The notes under the pieces are model-generated. The model saw only the letters and a list, made by a program, of their open reading frames with translations, was not told where the DNA came from and made no database searches. 64,000 nt of DNA from Torymus aiolomorphi (taxonomy: Eukaryota > Arthropoda > Insecta > Hymenoptera > Torymidae). How positions within the stretch are numbered: the first letter of the stretch is position 1; every line of letters starts with the position of its first letter. The position numbers and the translations under genes are program-made. The stretch covers positions 212,406,297 through 212,470,296 of the forward strand of contig CM070874.1 of NCBI GenBank assembly GCA_036365515.1, given 5' to 3'. This document shows, piece after piece, positions 10,217 through 21,341 of the stretch.

Positions 10217-11170
10217 TCTGGCCATGGTGTCAATTGGCTGTGCGCTTCCCCACGAACTTATTTTACTAGCGCGAGTAGTATCCGGATTGATGGCAGAGAG
10301 AGTTTGCCTTTTCAACCCGTGAGCTAGCTTTTTCAATGCGACCCCGGGTTACTTTCTAAGAGCTACGGCGGTTCCTCTTAACCTCGATAATGCACGAGGA
10401 TTTCCCGTATGCGGCTCTAAAAAAAATAAAAGCTATTTCTGTAAGTAATTACGATTTGTAATTAATTACGCTCCACTACTCGCACTTGTAATTTTAAAAT
10501 AAATATATGTGAAAAAAAAAAATATATATATATGTGTCAAAACGGACTATATCACCAAAAACACAAAAAATAAATACAATTTTCACCTAAAAAAAATAAA
10601 AACAATTTTTAAGTTCGAGGGGATTTTTGCGCTCGAGTTTTTACTCGGGCGCACAGTCAACTTTTTGTTCCGAGAGTGCTTGCCGACTTTCTCTCGATCT
10701 TCTTCTAACTGCACGATAAAAGAAAAAAAAATTTTATTTTTCGCCCAAAAAAAAATAATTCGTATCGGAAATACGAGAGGACGAGAAGAAAAAAAAATTT
10801 TCGAGACGAGAAAAAAAATTAATTAAAAAATTAATTATCGCTAAAAAAAAAATTTGTCGTTAAAAAAATTAATTGTTATTAAAAAAACTTTAATTGTTAA
10901 CAATAATTCCTCAACGCTCCAAAAATTCCGCGATCAATATCTCTCCTCGTCGGCACACTAGGTCGAGGGTTATTGGCTATCGCACGCCTAACCTCTCGAC
11001 CGCACTCTCGCAACAGCACGGCTGTGTCACGCACACCCACACGCGCCTACGAGCTGCGGCACGAAGAGCCTTTGTTTGCAGCTTACGCTCAGCTACGCTG
11101 CTGAGCTTCTTCGCGCCAAGCTTCGCCGCGAATCACGTACGCGTCGCAGGTCCTTCTCCACCCCCAAAAC
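10217..11170. other. Unrelated filler where the rest of the 5' LTR, primer site and gag should be
   Basis: About 0.95 kb between the LTR stub and the first protease codons. It contains long A-rich and T-rich runs (10500-10900), then a GC-richer segment. I see neither an LTR end in CGTTACA, nor a primer-binding site, nor gag motifs. The open frame at 10894-11328 is not supported as a gene because it overlaps the protease in another frame. Confidence 0.5.
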
Positions 11171-14100
11171 GTTGTGGCGCCAGTTGTAGGTGTAGCCGGC
11201 TACAGGCTACGGGCACTCTTCGATACTGGAGCTTCCTGAACTGGGATGAATTCCATCGGCTTACAGCTCGCTACAGCCTGTGGAAAAGAATTAATCCCGG
11301 CCAGCGGCCTAACGGCACGGGTAGCTAATGGGCAGAGCATAGCAGTGGTTGGCTATGTGTATCTACCCATGGTCGTGGCAGGCGTGTGCAAGGATGTGCG
11401 CGTCGCAATCATGCCAGACCTAGACACGGAGTGCTACTTGGGGGTGAACTTCATTAAGAAGTTTAGCGCCGTCTTAGACCCCACTGATAATACGCTGCAT
11501 CTCAAATATGATGATGCAAGCGTAAAGTTAGAAGTAGCCTCCATAACCGCCAATAATACCGTGTCCGTATCAGCTATAGGGTTGGCGGACCCAACAGAAG
11601 AGCAGCGCAAAGAAGCGGAAGCTTTAGTAGCTGAGCTGATGGGAAACGGCCTGGCACCATTAGGGTGTACTTCGTGGGTTGAGCATGCAGTAGACGTCGG
11701 CTCCACAAGACCCATAAAACAGAAGTACTACCCAGTAACTCGAAACCTCGAGGAAGAGATGCACAAGCAGGTGGAGGAAATGCTACTCGCGGGTATAATA
11801 GAACCTTCGACAAGCGGCTGGTCAAGCCCTGTGGTAATGGTACGCAAGTCCAACGGGAAGTTCCGTTTCTGTGTGGACTTCAGAAAAGTAAACGCAGCGT
11901 CAAGGCCAGACGCATACCCGTTACCATACATGGAGAGTATCTTAAGCAAACTGCAGAAAGCGCGATACATATCCACGTTGGATTTAAATAGTGCGTACCA
12001 CCAAATACCACTAAATCCGGAGTCCAAAGAGACTACGGCCTTCACCGTGCCAGGCAAAGGGTTATTTCAATTTACAAGAATGCCCTACGGTCTTTCGTAT
12101 GCCGGAGCGTCCTTCCAGAGGCTGATTGACAAAGTCATCGGCCCCGAACTCGAACCTTTTGCTTACTCGTATCTCGATGACATAATAATAGTCACAGAAA
12201 CATTCGAGGAGCATAAAGAGGTTCTAAAAAGAGTTCTAGATAGGATAAAGGACGCGGGCCTCACAATAAATCGCGAGAAGAGTGTCTTCTGTCGCGATGA
12301 GGTCCAATATCTCGGGGTCATAGTAAATAGGGATGGTTTTAAACCAGACCCCGAGAAAATAAAGCCCATTATGGAATATCCGGTGCCGAAAAACCTCCGT
12401 CAGCTGAGACGCTTCCTAGGAATGGCCTCGTGGTATAGAAAGTTTTTATCAAACTTCGCCACAATTGCTGAACCACTGACCGAACTAACGAAAAAGGATC
12501 GGAAATACGAGTGGTCAACGGCACAAGAAGAGGCCTTCCAAAAGCTAAAAGCGCTAGTTGCTTCTGCACCGATTCTCCACAGACCGGTATCTAACGCACA
12601 GTTCGTGGTGCAAACTGATGCGAGCGATACAGGACTTGGAGCGGTGCTATACCATATAATAGACGGCAACGAAAGAGTCCTAGAGTTCGCTAGTCGAACT
12701 CTGAGCGCGGCCGAGAAGAATTATAGCGTGACGGAACGAGAGTGTCTAGCAATTCTCTGGGCCATCAAAAAGTTCCGTCCGTATATAGAAGCCTATGACT
12801 TCAAGGTCATCACGGATCATAGCAGCTTGAAGTAGCTCCGTGATCTCCGAAACCCATCAGGCAGGTTAGCAAGATGGGCTTTGGAACTACAAAACCACAG
12901 TTTCACAGTCGAACACCGAAAGGGCTCTTTGAACAATGTCCCAGATGCCCTTTCGCGGATGTTCGAGGAAGAGGAGCCAGCGGTCGCCGCGTTAGAGCTC
13001 GAACGCGATACAAACGACCAATGGTACCTCGAAATTGTGAAAGAGGTTCAACAGCGGCCGCGAGACTTCCCCACGGTCAAGCTGGCGGGGGAGACTGTAC
13101 AAGTACGAACCTGATGAAGTCATAGACGAGTCTCTCGGCGACGATGATGCATGGAAGTTAGCAGTCCCTCACGAAAAGCGACGCGAAGTACTGAGAGAAT
13201 GCCATGACTTTCCAACTGCTGGGCACTTGGGCCGCGAGAAAACGCTAGAAAGAGTAAAGCGGAAGTATTATTGGCCACACATGTCTCGTGATGTAGCCAG
13301 ATACGTGAGCCAGTGCCAAATTTGCCAGCAGTGCAAAGTCGAACAGCGCGCTCCAACAGGATTCATGGGACGCCGAATTACAGAGCGTCCATGGCAAATC
13401 GTGGCCAGCGACATTATGGGGCCCCTCCCAAAAACCACGCACGGCCACGAATACATTCTCATATTCCAGGACTTGTTCACACGCTGGATTGAAGTAATTC
13501 CGATAAAAAGGGCAGATGGTAAATCGGTAATTAAGGGACTCAACGAGCGAGTATGTCTGCGATTCGGAGTCCCGGAGGTGTTTCTCTCAGACAATGGGAC
13601 TGAATTTAAAAATGCACCATTAGAGGCATTCTTAAAGGAGAGAAATGTGCATCACACGTTTACACCTCCGTATCACCCTCAAGCCAATCCTGTCGAGCGT
13701 GTGAATCGAACGGTGAAGACAATGATTATGTCTTACGCAGAGGAAAATCACCGGTCCTGGGATGAGAAACTGAATGAACTGGCATTCGCGTACAATACTG
13801 CCGAACACAGCTCCACAAAGATAAGTCCTGCCATGCTCATTTACGGCCGACAACCCGACCCACCGAAGACACTAAGGCGGGAGGAAGACAGGTTAGCCGA
13901 AGAGCAAGGGCAGCAAGAGGCGATAAACAATTGGGTGGTACGTATGGACAAGCTCCGCGAATTGCACGTTCGGGCGGCGGCCGACGCGCAAGCGGAGAAG
14001 GCGAGACAAGCCAAATATTATGACGCTCATCGTCGACCTCCACAATTCTGTCTAGGCGATCGTGTATGGAGAGAGAATAAGGTACTATCCTCAGCAGCTG

Positions 14101-14552
14101 AGGGGATTTCTGCCAAATTAGCCCCGAAGGACGCGGGGCCCTACACGATTGTGAATATTCTAGGCGAAAACACCTATGAGATCCAAGGTGAGGATGGTCG
14201 AACGATACGTCCCGTCCATGTGCAGCAACTCAAGAGATACGTCTCAGCAGAAGTAGCCCAGGCGCTACCAGCGAGGGACTCTTCAGCCGAACGGAACACG
14301 TCAGAGGGACACAGAGTTAGCCGGGGGAATGTACAGCCCCGGGCGACGGCTAAGAGGCGCGGTCCACCTCGTAAGACCGCGCTATTAGTTAGGCCAGGAA
14401 AGCGTGCGAGCGATGGCCGGCCTATGCGTGTGGCCGGTCCAACAGAACCCAAGCGAGGCCCAGGGAGGCCAAAGGGTTCGAAGAAGAAGCCCGTACTTGC
14501 TGATGCCGGACTAATTAGTCCTCGTAGAACCCGAGCGTATAAAAAGCAATAA
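11171..14552 (+). pseudogene. pol: Pol polyprotein (protease, RT, RNase H, integrase) of Gypsy element, broken
   Basis: The order is Ty3/Gypsy. Protease has LFDTGAS at about 11216-11236 with an in-frame TGA right after it (11237-11239). RT shows STLDLNSAYHQIP, MPYGLSYAGASFQR and YSYLDDIIIV. RNase H has QTDASDTGLGAVL, then a TAG at 12833-12835, and reading continues in frame to 13114. A frameshift at about 13080-13092, in a G-run, leads to integrase: HHCC finger (HDFPTAGH ... CQICQQC), catalytic region with DIMGPLP, SDNGTEF and NPVERVN, and a GPY-type C-terminus (GPYTIVNILGENTYEI, about 14140-14187). The tail holds GRPKGSKKK, an AT-hook-like motif. Three breaks make the copy inactive; the RT and integrase catalytic residues are still present. 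Confidence 0.9.
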
Positions 14553-14654
14553 TTGTGCCGTCCAACTTGTGTCGTACGTACTAACCTGTGTTCGTCTTAA
14601 TTCTCCAGTCCTCAATCTCACTCCTCCCCGGGATCGATTTACCTGTTTCAGGAC

Positions 14655-15611
14655 ATGCAAGGCCTGACTCCCGAAATAGCGGAGACGGCGAAGAAGGTGA
14701 TCGCTGGATTAATCCAGTGCAATCCTGACCCCGCCGTCATCGATTTTTTGGAGCAGGTCATGGAGGGCATCAACGCTGTGACACTGGCACCCCAGCCAGT
14801 GGAAGAGCCCTCCACCGTCATGATCGAGGAGATAGAGGCGCCGAAGCCAAGAAAGGGACCTTCGGAGCCGGCCTGGGCAGAGGCCGGTCCCAGTCCGCTT
14901 CGGCGACCTCGTCCCCCAAAGGAGCAGCAGGAAAGCCGGGAAGAACGGCTTTCACAAGAGGCGTCGGTCCGAGCCTCAGAGATGGCGCCGGAAGGAAACG
15001 CCGGCGCGGCTCGGGCCGACGAAGAAAGGAAAGAGAGTTCTCCGACCCAGGCCCCCAAGTGGGCACCGAGTGATGAAGTCGGTGCGGCCTGGGTCCCAGT
15101 GGTGAAGGCCCTCGAGGAAGCGCGGTGCCTCAGCAAGTCCTCGCGCGCTGCGGAGGACGCTGCCCTGGCCGCACTGGAGGTCTTTCTCCAGTGCCACGGT
15201 AAGGCCGGCGAGCGGCAAGCCGGCAAATGGGTCGGAATGGCGCAAGGCCGGCGCGAAGAGCTCGCGGCCGCCGCAGAGGCCAGGGCCGCCAGGCTGCGCC
15301 GCACAGCCTTCCAAAAGGCGGAGGAGGCTCGCCTGGCTCGTGCGCAGGAGCGCATGGAAGAGGCCAGGCGAGCCAGGGAAAAGGCGGAGGAGACGGCGCG
15401 CCGGGTCAAGGAAGAGGCCCAGCGCCGTCTCCAAAAAGAAGAAGAGCGCCTTAGGAGGGCGCTTGAAGAAGAGCGAGCGGCCCGGGATGCGCTCGACAGT
15501 AACGCAATCCCCCCGTGCTTCATGTGTTGCGAGCTTGGGGTGAAAAAGTCAAAACATTGCCCCAACCAAGCTCGTCACAAGGGGCGCCGATCGTATTCCC
15601 GGGCCAGTTGA
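14655..15611 (+). CDS. Third ORF of the Gypsy element: coiled-coil protein of unknown function
   Basis: An intact 318-residue ORF starting at ATG 14655, about 100 bp after pol. Residues 1-50 look globular and helical. About 55-130 are Pro/Glu-rich. About 190-285 are a long charged helix rich in Ala, Arg and Glu with heptad-like spacing, very likely a coiled coil. The end has a cysteine cluster CFMCCELGVKKSKHC and a basic tail (HKGRR). There is no signal peptide or membrane segment, so it is not an envelope. It is intact while pol is not. It could be a displaced gag-like protein or an accessory nucleic-acid-binding protein; I cannot decide. GC-rich, like the pol gene. Confidence 0.6.
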   Translation: MQGLTPEIAETAKKVIAGLIQCNPDPAVIDFLEQVMEGINAVTLAPQPVEEPSTVMIEEIEAPKPRKGPSEPAWAEAGPSPLRRPRPPKEQQESREERLSQEASVRASEMAPEGNAGAARADEERKESSPTQAPKWAPSDEVGAAWVPVVKALEEARCLSKSSRAAEDAALAALEVFLQCHGKAGERQAGKWVGMAQGRREELAAAAEARAARLRRTAFQKAEEARLARAQERMEEARRAREKAEETARRVKEEAQRRLQKEEERLRRALEEERAARDALDSNAIPPCFMCCELGVKKSKHCPNQARHKGRRSYSRAS

Positions 15612-15796
15612 AGAGGGGTGAAGCCCTGAAGTTTTTTTTATATATTTTTTTTTAATAAAAATTAAAAAGACAAACCGGTGACTCCGATTCTGCAATGTTC
15701 CTTTCCGAACCTCCTTCTCCTATTCATTACTACCATATTAGTAGGTACGACGACGGCCATGATTAGCAGAGCTGCTCTCGGTCCCCTAAGCAGCGT

Positions 15797-15808
15797 CTGG
15801 CGGGGGGG
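15797..15808 (+). promoter_or_regulatory. Polypurine tract of the Gypsy element
   Basis: CTGGCGGGGGGG immediately before the TGTAACG of the 3' LTR. The run of seven Gs fits a plus-strand primer. Confidence 0.6.
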
Positions 15809-16218
15809 TGTAACGCGTGTCTAGCCGCGATTCTAATCTACCGCGCGAAGGTAGTGAGCGCGCGCGCGCAACTCCTGCGCAGCCGAATCGAGGCGCGCCG
15901 CGCGTAGCGAATCGGTCTCGCGACGCGTAAAATGCCCGTCATCCGTCGCGAAGCTGCTAACTGGTTCCCGCGAGAAAAGGGAGCCATCTTCGTGTCTGCC
16001 GTCGCGCAAGTAGGATCTCCTCCGTTCTTCGTGAGTTTACTTGTCCACGCCGTTCGATCGTTTTGTGAGACCCCGCGAGTGTAGTGGAGGCGCCACAAAA
16101 CGTGGAGGCGCGCACAAGAGAGACAGAGAGAGAGCGATACCGCGTAGCGTATGCCACGAGCAGAACGAGCCTGCGAGCGAGGAGCCAGCAGCCAGCCCGC
16201 CTGCCGACCCAATACAGC

Positions 16219-16259
<41 letters not shown>

Positions 16260-16899
16260 ACTGCTGTGCGAACGACAGGGAGCGAGGGAGAGAGTCGAGT
16301 GCACCGGCTGCTCCTTCCTAACGTAAGTTTTCTACTCTCCTCTCGCGGGTTCATTGTAAAGGCTCGCACGGAAATCGCCCCGTGCAAGCCTTCTGTGCCG
16401 TGTACGTGGGGGTGTGTGTCAGCCCGCCGTACTTTAACACCGCGCGCGAAATTAGCAGCTTCGCCGCGCGCCGTATAGTTCGCGCGTTTGAATATTAACG
16501 GTCGCGCGCGAACTAACTCATTGTTCTAATCAGCACGTGCGTTGTGCTTGTAGAGATTAGTGATTTTAAATATACTGTGATATCTAGTTACTCGTCGCGT
16601 TGTTCATTACAACCTGTCCTTCTCCCGGATACTGCCGCCTCCGCGGGAAAACGACTCCGCCGGTCGTTTTCATATCTGAGCATAGCGGCCGCGGGCTTTA
16701 CTCTTCAAGCGCGCGCTTTTCACTCAGCGATCCAATTAGTTGGAAAGCGAAGTTCGTGTGCGATCTTCGCGTTGTTTTCGGGATTCCAGGAGCAGATCCC
16801 CGGGCAAGTCATTTTAGTCTGATACCCGCGGCACCGTGTTCTAGGGCATCGCTGGCCTGTGGCTTGTTGGGATTTTCCCCCACTAGCCATCCCGTTACA
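15809..16899 (+). repeat. 3' LTR of the Gypsy element
   Basis: 1091 bp from TGTAACG to CGTTACA, followed by the GTGT duplication. It is GC-rich and contains a (GA)n run at 16222-16255. The first 29 bp recur at 10188. The open frames that cross it on both strands come from the low-complexity GA/CT region and are not genes. Confidence 0.75.
16222..16255. repeat. (GA)n microsatellite inside the 3' LTR
   Basis: Seventeen GA/AG units without interruption. Such runs can act as GAGA-factor sites in insect promoters, but here that is only a possibility. Confidence 0.9.
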
Positions 16900-16903
16900 G
16901 TGT

Positions 16904-17268
16904 ATTATTAAGAAGTGTGACCCTTACGGGTTAAATAACAATATATTAAAATCTTAGATTTTCTGCGAAAAAATTCATATTGAAACTGGAAGCGCTAGCG
17001 CGCGTTCCTTAGGCTTAGGCCCGCTGTTGGTCGCGGAGTGCCGCGATTCTTTGATAGGGCCATTCCAAATATTTGGCCAACGTCTATTCACAAGGAAAGT
17101 GTCACACATATAATAGGTAACGGATTTAGACGGGGCTGAGTCTCTTTCTAGCATTAAATATGAAGTCCAATCCCTGTAATTCATTCCAATGGGGCTTTTT
17201 CCTTAACATACATGAACCATTTAATTTTATATGCTGAATTTTGTTGAAAAATGATATCTCTTTTACTG
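16904..17268. other. Spacer between Gypsy element and LINE tail
   Basis: No gene or repeat recognised. A 69-residue open frame on the - strand at 16975-17184 shows no motif and is not called. Confidence 0.5.
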
Positions 17269-17294
17269 TTTATTTATTTATTTATTTATTTATT
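17269..17294 (-). repeat. (TAAA)n tail of the LINE
   Basis: About six TTTA units on the + strand, TAAA on the element strand, directly after the LINE 3' region. Confidence 0.8.
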
Positions 17295-17519
17295 AAACCA
17301 GAGTAAGTACATAGGTATTACAATAATATCAATATACATTTTTACATTACATGCGTAAACCAGCAGAGGAAGTATTTCCTGTATGCTGGTCTGGTGTCTT
17401 AAACTAACTTAAAACTAAATTGAAATATTGTCCCTGATTGTTTGTCGATCTTGTATCCCCGTAGCTAGCAGCTACGGAGTCAAGTCGACAACCACACATT
17501 ATACATGACTTTTCTTCTA

Positions 17520-18427
17520 TCACCAATATCTAACCAACATTTGTCTTGCTGTTGTAAATGATTCCGTGGATGCGTTTCTGTCTCTTGCAAAGATGATTCT
17601 TTCGTAGCTGTTTAGTCTTGTTGGGCAGGTGAGTCCCACTGCACAGGTAACTCTGTAGTGTGGGAACATCAATCTGTGTTGGTTGGCTGAGTCACATTTA
17701 CATGTTGATGTAAAAACAATGTCGTCTACTACTATGAGATCGTTGTATTTCGGGTGCTGTTCTAGAGTATACATTGAGTTTGTAAATGTTTGTTTACCTC
17801 GAATGCCTCTGTCGAAATACAGTAGTGTTTTATTACAGCCTAGATAGTTGAGATCTCCGTAAGACATGCGGTAGGTGTTATCTTGCAGTATAGGCTTTCC
17901 CGGTGCGCCACTTGCTTCCATTGACATGGTTTTTGTATTGTTATCCTCAGCCATTTTATCTATCGTACTAAATACAGTTTCTATGGGATTATATTTTTCG
18001 TTGTTGTGTTCCTTTTTATTTCAATATCTTTGGATTTTTCTTTGACAAAGTGTATATGTTTTATTTCATTATTTCCGTTAGTAATACGATAGTCACAACA
18101 CTTATTGCTTAAAGTTGTATTTTTGTTGCTCTCTGAGAGCGTCCACCTGTTAGCAATCATATTTGCAATTTCGATGATAATTTGTTGATTAATATTGAGT
18201 TTTCGGATTTTGTTCCAGTTGTAATTAGATAATCGACGATGAGAACGTTTATAATGTAGTGTGCATAACCCGTGTGCGCATATATATGTTCTTATATCCA
18301 GTAACAGTTTATCGGACTCTAAACTCCCCATGGACTTCCAATGTGGGAGGTTTGTGTCCGATATCTTTATTAGTGAATAATATAGTTGCTTTATCTGTTT
18401 ACAGTTAATATTATTAGTATTATTCAT
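17520..18427 (-). pseudogene. Unidentified cysteine-rich ORF pair in the LINE 3' region
   Basis: Starting with ATG at 18427, only 16 bp after the likely RT stop, a 148-residue frame runs to 17981. The reading continues smoothly in another frame through 17954 to 17520, so one gene of about 300 residues with a frameshift at about 17985-18000 is likely. The second half has TCKCD, PHYRVTC and LTCP within 35 residues. Beyond the stop, in a third frame, there is CIMCGC. That cysteine arrangement recalls extracellular cystine-knot proteins (PTTH/Trunk-like), but there is no signal peptide and the resemblance is weak. It is not a known LINE domain. It could be an extra LINE ORF or host sequence carried along in the 3' region. 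I do not assign a function. Confidence 0.35.
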
Positions 18428-18442
18428 GGGTGTTTTATTATG

Positions 18443-19654
18443 CTAGATGTTTGCTTTTATCCAGATCTTGATTTTATATTTCAGACTTTTTTATTCGTTA
18501 TTGTTTTAAGGTCATTAGGCAGTTTGTTGTAGGTAGTTAGTGCTCTAATGTAGCTGTTTTTGATGCTGATGCGTTTACAACGTTTAGGTATTGGTATACT
18601 TTTATTCCTCGTTACTTTGTCGGATTCTATATATTTGTCTTGTAATTCTTTGTAATGAAATATTAGTGACTCAAAGGTAAAAATTTGCTCTATATTTAGT
18701 GGATTTCTGTCATAAATAAAATTGTTTTTATTTATAAGTTTAAGCAGTCTGTTTTGCAGGCTTTGTAAGCTTTTGGTTCTACCTGCGTAAGCGCCTCCCC
18801 AGGCTATAATACCGTAGGAGGTGATACTGTGGAACAACGCATAGTAAATCATACGGAGATTGTCTGTGTCCATTATAATAGACAGTTTTTATAAGATGAC
18901 AATATTGTATCTTCAGGCATTGAAGATAACATATCATTAATATAAATAATGAACAGCAGCGGTCCAAGTATTGTACCTTGCGGTACTCCCATATAGACAG
19001 TTTTGTATTGGCTATAATCATTACCTATTTTCACCCTTTGTTTCCTATTACTTAGATAACTTTTTATGAGGTTATATGCGCTACCTCTGATGCCGTAGTT
19101 ATATAGTTTATCAAGCAAAATTGATGATCTACTGTATCGAATGCTTTCGCTAGATCGAGGAATGTAATAGCTATTGGGTCGCTTGCATCTATGTGGTTAT
19201 AGATTGTGTTAGTTATTTGATATAGTGCATCTTTAGTGCCTCTATTTTTCCTGAATCCAAATTGTTTATTTGAGATCAAGTTACATTTATCTATGAAAGA
19301 TGATATTCTACTATGCAGTAGTTTTTCCAATACTTTTGCAATATTTGAGATCAGGGAAATTGGTCTGTAGTTTGTTGGCAGATGCTTTTCTTTGGCTTTA
19401 TGTATTGGTATAATATCCGCAGTCTTTAAAGCATCAGGCCAAATTTCTTTCTCTAAGCATAAGTTGGTTATGTGAACCAGTGGGTCGGAGATGTGTGATA
19501 TTATAACTTTGAGTGAGAGTGTGTTAATACCATCACACCCACCATTTTTATTTTCCATGTTTAATATTGCTTTTTGTATTTCTTGATGATTAGTAGGATA
19601 TAGAAAAATACTCTTGTTATTCTTAGTAGGCAGCCTTACTCTATCACTCTGCAA
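18443..19654 (-). pseudogene. LINE reverse transcriptase, frameshifted and lacking the catalytic box
   Basis: The product would copy element RNA by target-primed reverse transcription. Visible motifs in order: NYRPISLISNIAKVLEKLL, FGFRKNRGTKDAL, FLDLAKAFDTVDHQ (first catalytic Asp), a frameshift at about 19110, GVPQGTILGPLLFIIYINDM, then near 18873 a jump straight to YYALFHSITSYGIIAWGG, which belongs to the thumb region. The FADD/YADD box and surrounding residues are missing, so an internal deletion has removed the active site. The frame ends with a TGA at 18481-18483; a related reading continues in another frame to a TAG at 18443. Clearly dead. Confidence 0.8.
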
Positions 19655-21341
19655 ATATACGTTTCAGAAATAAGCACAAAAGATTATATATAAACGTAGA
19701 CAAAAATAGCTTCAATTTGAGCTTTAGATTATAAAAAAATGTTTATTTGGCACGAAAATATTAGCAATTAAAGTTGCAAGAACAATATAATAAAAAATCT
19801 TCCTGCTTCTCAATAATTTTTTACGCTATCTTTGATTGCTATAATATTCTCTTGAGAAATCAATATTTTTTATATGCCGAAGCTCGAATTGAAGCTTTTT
19901 TGAATACTTTTTCAATCTGTTCTGTTGAGGTGTTACGGTTCGTTATGAAATAATTTTGTTAAAATAAACTGAACAGCATATTTACATAATGTATAATAAA
20001 ATATAAGTTCTATTTATTATGCAATATAATATCAAAATATATTCCTATACCATCTAATCCTGATATAAATATTAAGCCTAAGAGACTCTGTGTCCGTTAG
20101 CTTATCCGTGCCATTAGCAGTCCATTTTTGCACCGTGCAGTATCGCCCGAGCGATAACGAGGGTGATAAGCACGGTGCAATAATGGACTATTTATGTCAC
20201 GGATAGGCGTGACAAAAATGGAGATTTATGCCACGCAGTGCTACAAAAGTCTTTTCTTTCCGCTATTACTTTTCCTCCCACTACGGCGCGAGGCCTCCCT
20301 AGGCGCTCAAAATCCCGGATTTTTGATTGACTTTTCTATGCAGAAAAAGGGCATTTCATGCATGTGTTAAAAAAATTATTTGGACCTTTCCATATATTTC
20401 TTAATTTTTTTAATCGACTTAATATCATTCGTTTAGGCCAAAAAAATATGGATAAATAGAAAATTTCAAGATCTTTTAGGAAATGGATCTATTTCTGACA
20501 GATATCCAAATCCAGCCCAATCAAATATAGCATAAGAAAATCATTAAAAATCCGATCCATTTAATCGCTTAAAATGCAATTTTTTAACAGCTTCTTACGC
20601 TATCTATAATTGCTTATAATTTTCTGAAAAATAAATATTTTTTAACGAATTCGGGCTTAAATTTTAGCTTTTAGTGCCTACTTTTATAACCTTCTTTGCG
20701 CATTTCTGTATCTTACATACTTGCAATATGACAGTCAATAGAAGAGGCATCATTTTTAAACGAAATAGAGGATAATTAGATTGTCCATATCTCAAGAAAA
20801 AGGAACCATTTCACGAGATTAAACAAATCAGCTTTGAAATGTCGGCGAAAACCCGTTTGCCGGAGGGTGGGCACTCTCCTTGTCAATCTAATATTTTTGT
20901 TTTAATAAAATTATTTGATTGTCTGTATTCCAATATTGGTTTTATTTCTATAATCAAAATTTTTTTCTTCTATGTACTATAATGCGCTTGCCCAGCTCTT
21001 TAGCATATAAGCAAATAAGAGTAGATCAAAAGAACTTTAATCAGCTTTATAATTTCATATCGAAATTATAATTATTGGGTGCAACGTTACCGGTTATTTA
21101 AGTTCTACTTCTTAGCTAACTTGTTCCGTTATCGTACATCTTTGCGGTTTTGGGCTTATTCATTGTGTTTTTACTGTGGGTATATTCCATAACTCATACG
21201 TGCGCACGTCTGGGTTTAATATTTACAGAGCGTTCCGAAATGTTTTGGTCAGTAGTTGATTCACACAGTTCTGAGTTACAGATACAGTGAGACACAGATA
21301 TAAATAATAACATGTATTACTGTATCTATATGTATATTTAT
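19655..21341. other. AT-rich DNA with one hairpin repeat, no gene
   Basis: No coding region is supported. Apart from the hairpin repeat at 20091-20233 I see only AT-rich sequence. From about 21185 the DNA begins the outer part of the inverted-repeat region that ends near 22600. Confidence 0.5.
20091..20233. repeat. Hairpin repeat family, copy 1
   Basis: Arms at 20119-20138 and 20170-20189 are nearly perfect reverse complements (TGCACCGTGC/GCACGGTGCA), around a GC-rich loop with CCCGAGCGATAACGAGGG. After the hairpin comes TCACGGATAGGCGTGAC and later CACGCAGTGCTA, which recur in copy 3. Related copies are at 24852, 25006 and 59499. Confidence 0.7.

Larger units (their letters stand above)
10188..16899 (+). 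mobile_element. Ty3/Gypsy LTR element with replaced 5' LTR and gag
   Basis: The outer ends are TGTAACG at 10188 and CGTTACA at 16899, a perfect 7-bp inverted pair. They are flanked by the 4-bp duplication GTGT at 10184-10187 and 16900-16903. Pol (11171-14552), a third ORF (14655-15611), a polypurine tract and a 1091-bp 3' LTR follow in order. The first 29 bp of the 3' LTR are repeated exactly at 10188-10216, but after that the 5' side shows no similarity to the LTR, and no gag is seen before protease. So the insertion edges are genuine while the 5' end was rearranged. Confidence 0.75.
17269..19654 (-). mobile_element. 5'-truncated non-LTR (LINE) element with (TAAA)n tail
   Basis: On the - strand an RT gene (19654 to 18443) is followed by about 1.15 kb and a (TAAA)n tail at 17294-17269, the typical 3' end of several insect LINE families. 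There is no upstream endonuclease domain or ORF1; the first recognisable residues are just before the RT fingers, so the copy is 5'-truncated near 19655. The stretch between RT stop and tail contains two further frames, described separately. The RT resembles the Jockey/I group of LINEs by eye. Confidence 0.75.

Noticed and set aside
14648..15565. 305-residue open frame opposite the Gypsy third ORF
   Set aside because: Antisense reflection of an Ala/Glu/Arg-rich coiled coil; gives only Ser/Ala/Arg runs.
15838..16478. Open frames across the 3' LTR, including Ser/Leu and Arg/Glu runs
   Set aside because: Produced by the (GA)n microsatellite and GC-rich LTR sequence; no protein features.
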